Shown here: in pieces, positions 1 to 5,707 of the stretch
Numbering within the stretch: position 1 is the first letter of the stretch
Layout of the letters: every line of letters begins with the position of its first letter
Assembly: GCA_015229165.1 (NCBI GenBank)
Contig: JADGCD010000081.1
Span: forward strand, 1 to 8,534
Direction of reading: 5' to 3'
Source of the DNA: Nitrospinota bacterium
GTDB lineage: Bacteria; Nitrospinota_A; UBA7883; JADGGD01
Length of the DNA stretch: 8,534 bases
Notes under the pieces: model-generated
The model's input: the letters and a program-made list of their open reading frames with translations, nothing else
Databases searched by the model: none
What the model was told of the DNA's origin: nothing
Translations under genes and position numbers: made by a program

Positions 1-34
1 GGTCGATGTATTGATGGGGGGTCGCAAACATCGG

Positions 35-2368
35 CTACCGGGCGCAAGGGGCGGCTGCGGTGGCCTTGGAGACCGTGGCCAGCAGCAGGGTGATCATCTT
101 GGCCAGCTCATCTTTCGTCGCGGTCCCGTCGGCGATCCGCCCCCGGACCCGGGCGAGGAATCCGGCGGCGGTCTCGTGACCGAGGGCTTCGGCGGCCACC
201 GCCCGGAAGGTCCCGTCGCAGGAGGAGCAGGCGTCGAGACGGCGCGCCTCTTCGGCGAAGAGGGCCAGCGCCTCCTCGGTGTGGGCGCGGCGCAGGCCGT
301 TTCGGAAGTACCCTTCCGCCCCCCGGTTGAACTCGTCGGAGGAGAGGGAGAGGGGATTCTTCGCTCCGAGAGTGTCGAGAATCCCCTGGGTCAGCTTTCC
401 CGACGCCCCCTGCGACGGGTCGTCGACCCGCGCCGCCATGCGGGCCAGCAGGTCGCCGCAGCCGAACCGCTCCACCAGATCGGCCCCCTCGGAGGCCAGC
501 AGCCGCAGGAGGGCGCGGCGGTATTCGATGTTCTGGACCCGGGTATAGGGGGCGTAGCGTCCGCTGGCGCGGGTCTTGGCGGTGGCGGCCACCAGCCGGG
601 CCAGCAGACGGTTGGGGGTGTTCTGGTCGACGTAGAAGGTGGGCGCCTCCACGGCGGCGCCGAAAAAGATCTGGCGCCGTTCGCTCTCCACCAGCGGATC
701 GTCGGGAATGTCGGCGTGGGTCACCGCGCCGGTGACCGCCCAGCGGTAGGCCAGCGCCGTCACCAGCGTCTGGAGGGTGACCGCGTCGGCGAAGTCGCGG
801 GAGAAGTCGGCAAAGAGACTGTAGTGGCGCCCTTCGAAGCCGGAGAAGCCGACCTCGGCCTTGGCCCGGAGCTTGTACAGAAGGTAAAACGACATCCGGT
901 GGTCGAAGACCCCCAGCGAGGCCAGGTCTGCTCTCGCCCGCTCGGTGTTCCCCAACGTTCCGTCCAGCGCCGGGGCCCGGTCGGGGCTCATCAGGCAGGC
1001 CGGATAGTCGACCAGCCGGAAGTCGGGGACGAAGTCCCCCTTCAAACGGAACAGGGTGGCGAACAACTCGTCGAACCAGCGGGGCCCGAAGGGGGTCACC
1101 GGCTGGCCGAAAATCTTGAGCTGCGCTTTTTTCCGCCAGCGCCGCCAGAGCATCCGCAGGTGGGTGTAGTCGAGCTCGTGGGGAAGAAAGCCGAGCAACT
1201 CCTCCGGGTGGAAGTGGGGGAAGTCGAGCCGGTAGGGCGCCGCCGAGAGGGTTCCCACGAACAGCGGGAGGAAATGCTCGACGATCTTGATCACCAGGTC
1301 GCCCAGCCGCTTCTCCTGCGCCGGACCGAAGCCCGACGCCGGATCGGCCAGGGCGGCGTTCAGCGTGGCGCTGCCGAGGGAGACGTGTACCCCGTTGTTG
1401 GCCAGCGAGAGGTTGGAGACCCGGGGGAGGGTGACCAGATCGCGGGTGATGATCCCGGCCTCCTTGAGCTTGCCGATGGCGTTGAGCTGGGAGCGGGAGA
1501 GGGTCTCGTGGCAGAGGGACATGTAGCGGCTTTTCTCTTCCCCCCGGTCCCAGCCGGAGAGGCAGGGGCTCATGAAAAGCTCCCGGTAAAAGGCGTCGGA
1601 GACGACGCTGTTGAGCCGCTTCTGCCGAACCGGCGGATGGGGGGCGGAGTAGACCACCACCCGTTGCCCCGCCTCGGCCAGACCGAAGGCGACGTTGGCG
1701 TAGTCGGCCAACAACTGCGTCATCAAGTGCTTCTTGGCGGCGTCGAGGGCGGCGGTGGCGCCCATCCCCTCCGACGCCGTGACCGGCGAGACCGAAAAGG
1801 AGATCACTTCCGGCGAGGTGTTATCGTTGATGTATCGCTCCATGACCGACCGGGCCGCCCGGGCCAGCGGGCCATCGGCCGCGCCGGTGTCGATGTCGGC
1901 CACCGCCAGTTTCAGCAGATAGCTGACCGGCAGGCGGAGTGTCTCCTCCCCGGCCTCGACCCGGATGAAGCGCGCCACATCCCCCCGCGGCCCCTCTTCG
2001 GGGCGGCGTTTGTCGGCCAGAAGATCCCGCTCGAAAACCCGGCGGGCCGCCGGGGAGAGGCGGGAGGCGGGGAACCGGACCCAACTGTTCTCCCATACGT
2101 CGTCCCGACCCCCGTCGAGCCACCCTTCCAGACCGGTCACCAGTTTCCGGGAGGCGTCCCCCCGGGCGGCCCGTTTGCGGATGTTGTCGTAGTAGGACGA
2201 CTCTTCGATAAAGCGGGGGAGGTCGGCGTCGGTGCGGTGGCCGATGACGGCGGTCTGGTATTCATGCTCCGACCCGGCGGTGACGTCGTCGCCGGCGAAG
2301 GGGAGGGCGCCGTTCCCGAAGGAGCGAAGCAGGGAGGCGAGGTCGGCGGGGTTTGACTCGGCGCTCAT
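35..2368 (-). CDS. Conserved-looking uncharacterised 777-residue soluble protein
   Basis: I do not recognise this protein. It is 777 residues long with no signal peptide and no clear membrane span, so it is probably cytoplasmic. Visible landmarks are an E-H-E-Y segment (E34, E36), W-E-N-S-W-V-R-F-P at 92-100, a stretch rich in aromatic and charged residues (Y379-R-L-D-F-P-H-F-H and L398-P-H-E-L-D-Y-T-H-L-R-M-L-W-R-R-W at about 395-411), G507-F-S-G-F-E-G-R-H-Y, and a C714-x-x-C717 pair near the C-terminus. The E-x-E near the N-terminus and the later F-E-G-R-H faintly recall the glutamate-cysteine-ligase fold (G-x-E-x-E), but this is only a hypothesis. The coding strand is chosen because this frame has balanced composition with normal aromatic and hydrophobic content, while the opposite frame is G/E/R/P-rich. 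The ATG at 2368 has a short Shine-Dalgarno-like CAGGT six bases upstream. The gene is divergent from the DUF2062 gene, so it is probably its own transcription unit. Confidence 0.85.
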   Translation of the reverse strand: MSAESNPADLASLLRSFGNGALPFAGDDVTAGSEHEYQTAVIGHRTDADLPRFIEESSYYDNIRKRAARGDASRKLVTGLEGWLDGGRDDVWENSWVRFPASRLSPAARRVFERDLLADKRRPEEGPRGDVARFIRVEAGEETLRLPVSYLLKLAVADIDTGAADGPLARAARSVMERYINDNTSPEVISFSVSPVTASEGMGATAALDAAKKHLMTQLLADYANVAFGLAEAGQRVVVYSAPHPPVRQKRLNSVVSDAFYRELFMSPCLSGWDRGEEKSRYMSLCHETLSRSQLNAIGKLKEAGIITRDLVTLPRVSNLSLANNGVHVSLGSATLNAALADPASGFGPAQEKRLGDLVIKIVEHFLPLFVGTLSAAPYRLDFPHFHPEELLGFLPHELDYTHLRMLWRRWRKKAQLKIFGQPVTPFGPRWFDELFATLFRLKGDFVPDFRLVDYPACLMSPDRAPALDGTLGNTERARADLASLGVFDHRMSFYLLYKLRAKAEVGFSGFEGRHYSLFADFSRDFADAVTLQTLVTALAYRWAVTGAVTHADIPDDPLVESERRQIFFGAAVEAPTFYVDQNTPNRLLARLVAATAKTRASGRYAPYTRVQNIEYRRALLRLLASEGADLVERFGCGDLLARMAARVDDPSQGASGKLTQGILDTLGAKNPLSLSSDEFNRGAEGYFRNGLRRAHTEEALALFAEEARRLDACSSCDGTFRAVAAEALGHETAAGFLARVRGRIADGTATKDELAKMITLLLATVSKATAAAPCAR

Positions 2369-2508
2369 GGCGTACCTGACAGGTTCATATGCAGAAAGCG
2401 TAGCAGGGGACGGGGAGGGGCGGGATTAAGAGCCGGTTAGAAGTCGATGGGCGAAAAACAAACTGAATCCTCATCCCACGCCCACTCCGCGCGGCTCATA
2501 CTGGCCCG
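2369..2508. other. Divergent noncoding region between the 777-residue gene and the DUF2062 gene
   Basis: These 140 bases separate two divergent genes and should hold both promoters. On the minus strand there is a TATGAA (2389 to 2384, four of six matches to a -10 box) without a convincing -35. On the plus strand there is an A-rich patch at 2454-2467 and a CATACT just before the DUF2062 start. No clear operator or hairpin is visible. Confidence 0.5.
2497..2502 (+). promoter_or_regulatory. Possible -10 box of a leaderless transcript
   Basis: CATACT matches the TATAAT consensus at four of six positions. It ends six bases before the ATG at 2509, so transcription would begin at about the start codon. 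There is no Shine-Dalgarno sequence in front of that ATG, which fits a leaderless mRNA. The expected -35 position is poor, so this is weak. Confidence 0.2.
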
Positions 2509-3021
2509 ATGCGCCCGACGATCCGGCGGCTTGGCGACAGGCTGCGTGCGAGGCTTCCCGACCGGGAGAGGGTCGCCCGCTCGTTTCTCTTCCGCCGGTT
2601 CGGCGCGCCGCTGCTGGCAAATCAACTCTGGCGGTGGGAGCGGGGCCCCGTGGCCGCCGGAATGGCGATGGGGCTTTTCGTGGCCGCCACGCCGACGCTG
2701 GGGCAGATGGTCATCGTGGCGATGCTGGCCCTTCGGTTCAAAACCAATCTCCCCGTGGCGCTGGCCGCCTGCTGGATCACCAACCCGGTGACGATGCCCT
2801 TCATCTATTATGGTGAATTTCTCCTCGGCGCCGCCGTCGCCGCCCGGTTCGGCGCCCAGCCTCCCGCCGGGGTATCCCCGGAGACGGTCGTGGCCGGGGG
2901 AGGCATGATCGTGGCGATGGTCCTGCTCGGATCGGCCTTGGTCGCCCCCGCGTCGGCGCTGGTCGGCTACGGTCTCGGAGCGGCCCTGTTCCGTCCGGGC
3001 GCGGGGAACCAGCCGAGCTGA
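2509..3021 (+). CDS. DUF2062 family integral membrane protein
   Basis: This is a 170-residue membrane protein of the DUF2062 family, whose biochemical role is not established. After a basic N-terminal stretch (about 1-30) comes the family core: G51-M-A-M-G-L-F at 51-57, T61-P-T-L-G-Q at 61-66, a hydrophobic span at about 66-76, N80-L-P at 80-82, then W89-I-T-N-P-V-T (N92-P93 is the family hallmark) and I99-Y-Y. A second hydrophobic stretch runs from about 127 to 162. The length is typical for the family. The ATG at 2509 is the only normal start codon after the in-frame stop at 2464-2466. It has no visible Shine-Dalgarno sequence, so initiation may be leaderless. The gene ends four bases from the convergent chrA-like gene. 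Family assignment is firm; function is unknown. Confidence 0.88.
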   Translation: MRPTIRRLGDRLRARLPDRERVARSFLFRRFGAPLLANQLWRWERGPVAAGMAMGLFVAATPTLGQMVIVAMLALRFKTNLPVALAACWITNPVTMPFIYYGEFLLGAAVAARFGAQPPAGVSPETVVAGGGMIVAMVLLGSALVAPASALVGYGLGAALFRPGAGNQPS

Positions 3022-3030
3022 CGTCTCAGC
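3017..3030. other. Small inverted repeat spanning both convergent stop codons
   Basis: GCTGA-CGTC-TCAGC forms a five-base-pair stem with a four-base loop. The left arm contains the TGA stop of the DUF2062 gene, and the right arm contains the complement of the TGA stop of the chrA-like gene. There is no T-tract on either side. A role as a short bidirectional transcription barrier is possible, but the stem is short and chance is a fair explanation. Confidence 0.25.
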
Positions 3031-4162
3031 CCAACGCCGCGCCGACCGCGCCGGTGATCCCCACCACCAACCACGGAGGCAACTTCCAGAAAAGGAGCGC
3101 GGCAAAGGCGCAAAGCGCCAGCCCGAAATCGGCAGGTGTCCCGATGGCGCCGCTCCAGACCGGGGTATAGAGGGCCGCCAGCAGGAGACCGACCACCGCA
3201 GCGTTGACGCCGCAGAGGGCCGCCTGCATCCGGGCGTCGTGTCGCAGCGTCTCCCAGAAGGGCAGGGCGCCGATCACCAGCAGGAACGACGGGGCGAATA
3301 TCGCCGCCAGCGCCACCATCCCCCCGGTCACGCTTCCGGTCATCACCGCGCCAAGAAATGCGGCGAAGCTGAAGAGGGGGCCGGGAACCGCCTGCGCCGC
3401 CCCATACCCGGCGACAAAGGTCGCCTCGTCGATCCGACCGGGGGCGACCACCTCCGCCTGCAGCAACGGCAGCGCGACATGCCCCCCGCCGAAGACCAGC
3501 GAGCCGGTCCGGTAAAAGGAATCGACGAGGGAAAGGGTGGGGGAGTCGGCGAGACGGGCCGCCAGAGGCGCTCCCGTCAGCAGGAGCGCAAAAAGGGTCA
3601 GGGAGGCCAGCGCCGCCCGGCGCCCCACCGGTATGGGCGCCGGTTCGTGGCGGGGCGTTTCGGCGGTCGTGAAAAGGAGCAATCCCGCCAGTCCGGCGGC
3701 GACGATCACGCCGATCTGTCCCGGCGCGCCGGGGACCAGCAAAGCGACGACGCAGGCGACGATTTTCAGGCCGTGCAGAGCGCCGGGGGGGAACTGGTCG
3801 CCGAAACGGGCGAGACCGACGGCGAAGAGGATCATGGCGACCGCCGAGGGGAGGGTGAATCCCGCCCATGCGGCCGCCGCGCCCGCGTATCCGGCGCGTC
3901 CGAGGCCCAAGGCGATGCCGACCTGGCTGCTGGCGGGGCCGGGGAGAAACTGGCACAGGGCCACCAGGTCGGCATAGGCCCGCTCCCCCAGCCACCGGCG
4001 GTGGACGACGAACTCGTCCCGAAAATAGCCGAGGTGGGCCACCGGCCCGCCGAAAGAGGTCAGGCCGAGGCGCAGGAATATCAGGAAGACCGTGAGGGGG
4101 GAGTGACCATCCCGCTCATGCCTGTCGTTCAAGGGGCGCCCTTTCGTGAAGTCGGTCCACAT
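3026..4162 (-). CDS. chrA: ChrA-type chromate/anion transporter (CHR family)
   Basis: This is a 378-residue membrane transporter of the CHR family. Known members export chromate from the cytoplasm, and others have unproven anion substrates. It is a long-form protein with two homologous halves. Half one has L34-T-S-F-G-G-P-V-A-H-L-G-Y-F-R at about 34-48 and Q71-F-L-P-G-P at 71-76. Half two has V223-F-G-G-G-H-V-A-L-P at 223-232 and Q257-A-V-P-G-P at 257-262. Hydrophobic helices fill most of the remainder. The length is close to the usual ~390-400. The ATG at 4162 is used here but has no Shine-Dalgarno sequence. A TTG at 4132, giving 368 residues and still preceding the first helix, has AAAGGG six bases upstream and may be the true start. 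No ChrB-like regulator or other chromate gene is next to it, so chromate as substrate is inferred from family only. Confidence 0.9.
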   Translation of the reverse strand: MWTDFTKGRPLNDRHERDGHSPLTVFLIFLRLGLTSFGGPVAHLGYFRDEFVVHRRWLGERAYADLVALCQFLPGPASSQVGIALGLGRAGYAGAAAAWAGFTLPSAVAMILFAVGLARFGDQFPPGALHGLKIVACVVALLVPGAPGQIGVIVAAGLAGLLLFTTAETPRHEPAPIPVGRRAALASLTLFALLLTGAPLAARLADSPTLSLVDSFYRTGSLVFGGGHVALPLLQAEVVAPGRIDEATFVAGYGAAQAVPGPLFSFAAFLGAVMTGSVTGGMVALAAIFAPSFLLVIGALPFWETLRHDARMQAALCGVNAAVVGLLLAALYTPVWSGAIGTPADFGLALCAFAALLFWKLPPWLVVGITGAVGAALG

Positions 4163-4180
4163 GGTATCGCATGGGGGGCG

Positions 4181-4238
4181 GATCTGTCGGCGAGGTCTGC
4201 CGTATTGACGCAATCCTGACGAACCCCCCGATCTGTCG
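4181..4238. promoter_or_regulatory. Direct repeat GATCTGTCG, possible operator pair
   Basis: The nonamer GATCTGTCG occurs at 4181-4189 and again at 4230-4238, in the same orientation and 49 bases apart, inside the divergent region between the chrA-like gene and the alpha/beta hydrolase gene. The second copy overlaps the -35 element of the hydrolase promoter. The first lies just upstream of the chrA-like start. Between them, at 4204-4214, is a short inverted repeat ATTG-ACG-CAAT. This could be a regulator binding region, but no regulator gene is in the window. Confidence 0.25.
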
Positions 4239-4263
4239 ACCCCGGCGCGGTGGGGCGTATAAT
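4236..4263 (+). promoter_or_regulatory. Sigma-70-type promoter of the alpha/beta hydrolase gene
   Basis: A perfect TATAAT lies at 4258-4263. It is preceded, with a 16-base spacer, by TCGACC at 4236-4241, which matches the -35 consensus TTGACA at four of six positions. The predicted transcription start is about 4270, giving a 5' leader of roughly 20 bases that carries the ribosome binding site of the next gene. A perfect -10 box stands out in such GC-rich DNA. Confidence 0.6.
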
Positions 4264-4276
4264 GGGCATGCGAAAC

Positions 4277-4283
4277 AAAGGAG
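4277..4283 (+). promoter_or_regulatory. Ribosome binding site of the alpha/beta hydrolase gene
   Basis: AAAGGAG is followed by six bases and then the ATG at 4290. It is the best Shine-Dalgarno sequence noticed in the window and fixes the start of the downstream gene. Confidence 0.75.
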
Positions 4284-4289
4284 CGAGCG

Positions 4290-5516
4290 ATGGGAGACAC
4301 CGTCCAGCGAAGCAGGGCCAGAATTCGGGGATTCGACGACCCGGAACTTGATTTCCAACTAATGCGCTCCTTGGCCGCCGCCGAGGCGGGGGGGGGATGT
4401 TTCGGCGAGATCATGGCCGCCCGGACGGCCATCGGCGACGGCGGCCCCGCCGCCTGGACGCGGGAATTCGACGTGATGGCCCAACGGGTTCTCCGATTCG
4501 CCGACGAGCGGCTGGCCGCCGGTCGGGGGATCAGCGCCCGGGAAGCCTACCTGCGGGCGGCGGAGTATTTCCGCTCGGCGGAATATTTCGAAGACCCCCG
4601 GACCGAACGGCAACGGAGCTTGGGGCTTGCGGCGCGGGACGCCTTCATGGCCTACGCACGGCTCCTCTCCCGCCCCCCCACGCCGCTGGCCATCCCGTTC
4701 GAGGGGATGGAGATCGGCGGCTACTTCTTCTCCGCCGGGGAGGGGCCGCGTCCGACCCTTATGGCGCTCAGCGGTTTCGACGGCACGTCGGAAGAGATTT
4801 ATCTGGGCCTCGGCAAGGGGGCGCTCGACCGGGGTTACAACCTGCTGGTCTTCGACGGGCCGGGACAGATGGGCGCCCGTCGCCGCTTCCCGGAGGTCCA
4901 CTTCCGCCCCGACTACGAAACGCCAATCTCCGCCGTCATCGACTACGCCCTCTCCCGGCCCGACGTCGATCCCGACCGTCTGATTCTCATGGGCATCTCC
5001 TTCGGCGGCTATTTCGCCACCCGGGCCGCCGCCCACGACCGGCGCATCAAGGGGCTGATCGCCAACTCCCCCATCGTCGATCTTCGGGCCTACATGGTCG
5101 GCTTTATCGGCGGGGAGCAGGCGCTGCAAGGGGTGGTCTCCGAGGGGGACTTCGGCATCGACGATTTGGCCAACATCCCGGACGAATACTTTCCCCCCGC
5201 CCAGAAGGCCAACACCATCGCCCTGCTGGTCCGGTTCGGCCAGCCGACGTTTTTGTCGGTCTACAACCACCTGCGCGAATACATCGTCGGCGATGCTCTT
5301 TCAAACATCGCCTGCCCCTGTCTGGCCATGGCGGGTGAGGGGGAGGGGGGGGAGACCCTGCGGCAGTTCGAGGCGTTCGCGTCGGGAGTTTCCGGCCCGG
5401 TCGAAAAGCGCCTCTTCACCGTTGAGGAGGGGGCCGACGCCCACTGTCAGGCCAACAACCCCGCCCTCTCCCGGGCGGTGGTGTTCGACTGGCTCGAAGG
5501 CCAGTTCGGTCAATAG
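4290..5516 (+). CDS. Alpha/beta hydrolase, FrsA / dihydroxypseudooxynicotine-hydrolase-like
   Basis: This 408-residue cytoplasmic enzyme (no signal peptide) has a helical N-terminal region of about 130 residues followed by an alpha/beta-hydrolase domain. Motifs in order are S161-G-F-D-G (oxyanion region), F188-D-G-P-G-Q-M-G at 188-195, the nucleophile elbow G235-I-S237-F-G-G, and the catalytic-histidine segment G381-A-D-A-H385-C-Q. The layout and the A-x-x-H-C-Q ending resemble 2,6-dihydroxypseudooxynicotine hydrolase and FrsA-like esterases, which cleave C-C or ester/amide bonds. The substrate here is unknown. At the place where the family acid is expected (C342-P-C-L-A-M-A-G-E-G-E352), I see Glu rather than Asp. 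The gene has its own strong promoter and Shine-Dalgarno sequence. It contains a G9 tract near the start (4388-4396) and a G8 tract (5345-5352), but the frame is continuous through both. Fold confidence is high, substrate confidence low. Confidence 0.88.
   Translation: MGDTVQRSRARIRGFDDPELDFQLMRSLAAAEAGGGCFGEIMAARTAIGDGGPAAWTREFDVMAQRVLRFADERLAAGRGISAREAYLRAAEYFRSAEYFEDPRTERQRSLGLAARDAFMAYARLLSRPPTPLAIPFEGMEIGGYFFSAGEGPRPTLMALSGFDGTSEEIYLGLGKGALDRGYNLLVFDGPGQMGARRRFPEVHFRPDYETPISAVIDYALSRPDVDPDRLILMGISFGGYFATRAAAHDRRIKGLIANSPIVDLRAYMVGFIGGEQALQGVVSEGDFGIDDLANIPDEYFPPAQKANTIALLVRFGQPTFLSVYNHLREYIVGDALSNIACPCLAMAGEGEGGETLRQFEAFASGVSGPVEKRLFTVEEGADAHCQANNPALSRAVVFDWLEGQFGQ
4388..4396 (+). repeat. 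G9 homopolymer tract inside the hydrolase gene
   Basis: Nine consecutive G bases encode part of the glycine run at residues 34-36 of the alpha/beta hydrolase. A gain or loss of one G would shift the frame about 100 bases after the start and destroy the enzyme. The tract could be a slippage switch, or simply a mutation or sequencing hotspot. Confidence 0.9.
5345..5352 (+). repeat. G8 homopolymer tract inside the hydrolase gene
   Basis: Eight G bases, preceded by five G and one A, encode the Gly/Glu-rich stretch at residues 349-355, where the catalytic acid is expected. The reading frame before and after agrees with the family motifs, so no frameshift is evident in this copy. Confidence 0.9.
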
Positions 5517-5531
5517 GGGGGCCGCCCCCCC
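5516..5531. other. G6/C7 inverted repeat at the hydrolase stop codon
   Basis: GGGGGG (5516-5521), CCG and CCCCCCC (5525-5531) can form a very stable hairpin that begins at the last base of the TAG stop. An alternative pairing is CCGCC (5522-5526) with GGCGG (5534-5538). No T-run follows, so it is not a classical intrinsic terminator. It may still slow polymerase or protect the 3' end. Confidence 0.3.
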
Positions 5532-5707
5532 TTGGCGGGGTCCATGATGCGCAAAACCTGCAATATCAAGGTGTGTTGGTAACGGCGCTCCTCCCCCCCC
5601 CACCGGTGCGGGTATGTGAATCCCTATTCTTTGCCCGCCATTCTTTATCCGCGACATGGTACAAATATCGTATCGTCAGCCACCCAATCCTTGGAGCGGT
5701 TAGCCGG
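5517..5707 (+). other. Noncoding region before the beta-lactamase-fold lipoprotein
   Basis: These 191 bases contain the G/C hairpin described above, a C9 tract at 5593-5601, and a patch less GC-rich than its surroundings at about 5620-5690. A promoter for the downstream gene may lie in that patch: TATCGT at 5666-5671 and TTGCCC at 5631-5636 are weak partial matches that are not well spaced. The reading frame of the next gene stays open upstream to 5573, but that extension looks noncoding. Confidence 0.4.

Noticed and set aside
11..2356. A 781-codon open frame on the plus strand opposite the 777-residue gene
   Set aside because: Its product is dominated by G, E, R, V and P with no recognisable motif, and it exactly mirrors the codon phase of the minus-strand gene. 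It is explained by codon bias.
2437..3105. Minus-strand frame of 222 codons opposite the DUF2062 gene, and overlapping plus-strand frames
   Set aside because: They are low-complexity R/G/H-rich shadows, and the DUF2062 motifs are clear in the chosen frame.
4163..4432. N-terminal extension of the chrA-like frame by 90 codons
   Set aside because: It crosses the divergent promoter region and the first part of the hydrolase gene, has no similarity to CHR transporters, and the family begins shortly before the first helix.
5573..5707. Upstream extension of the beta-lactamase-fold gene by 45 codons
   Set aside because: The extension reads through a C9 tract and the likely promoter patch, and would place polar and proline-rich residues ahead of the lipoprotein signal peptide.
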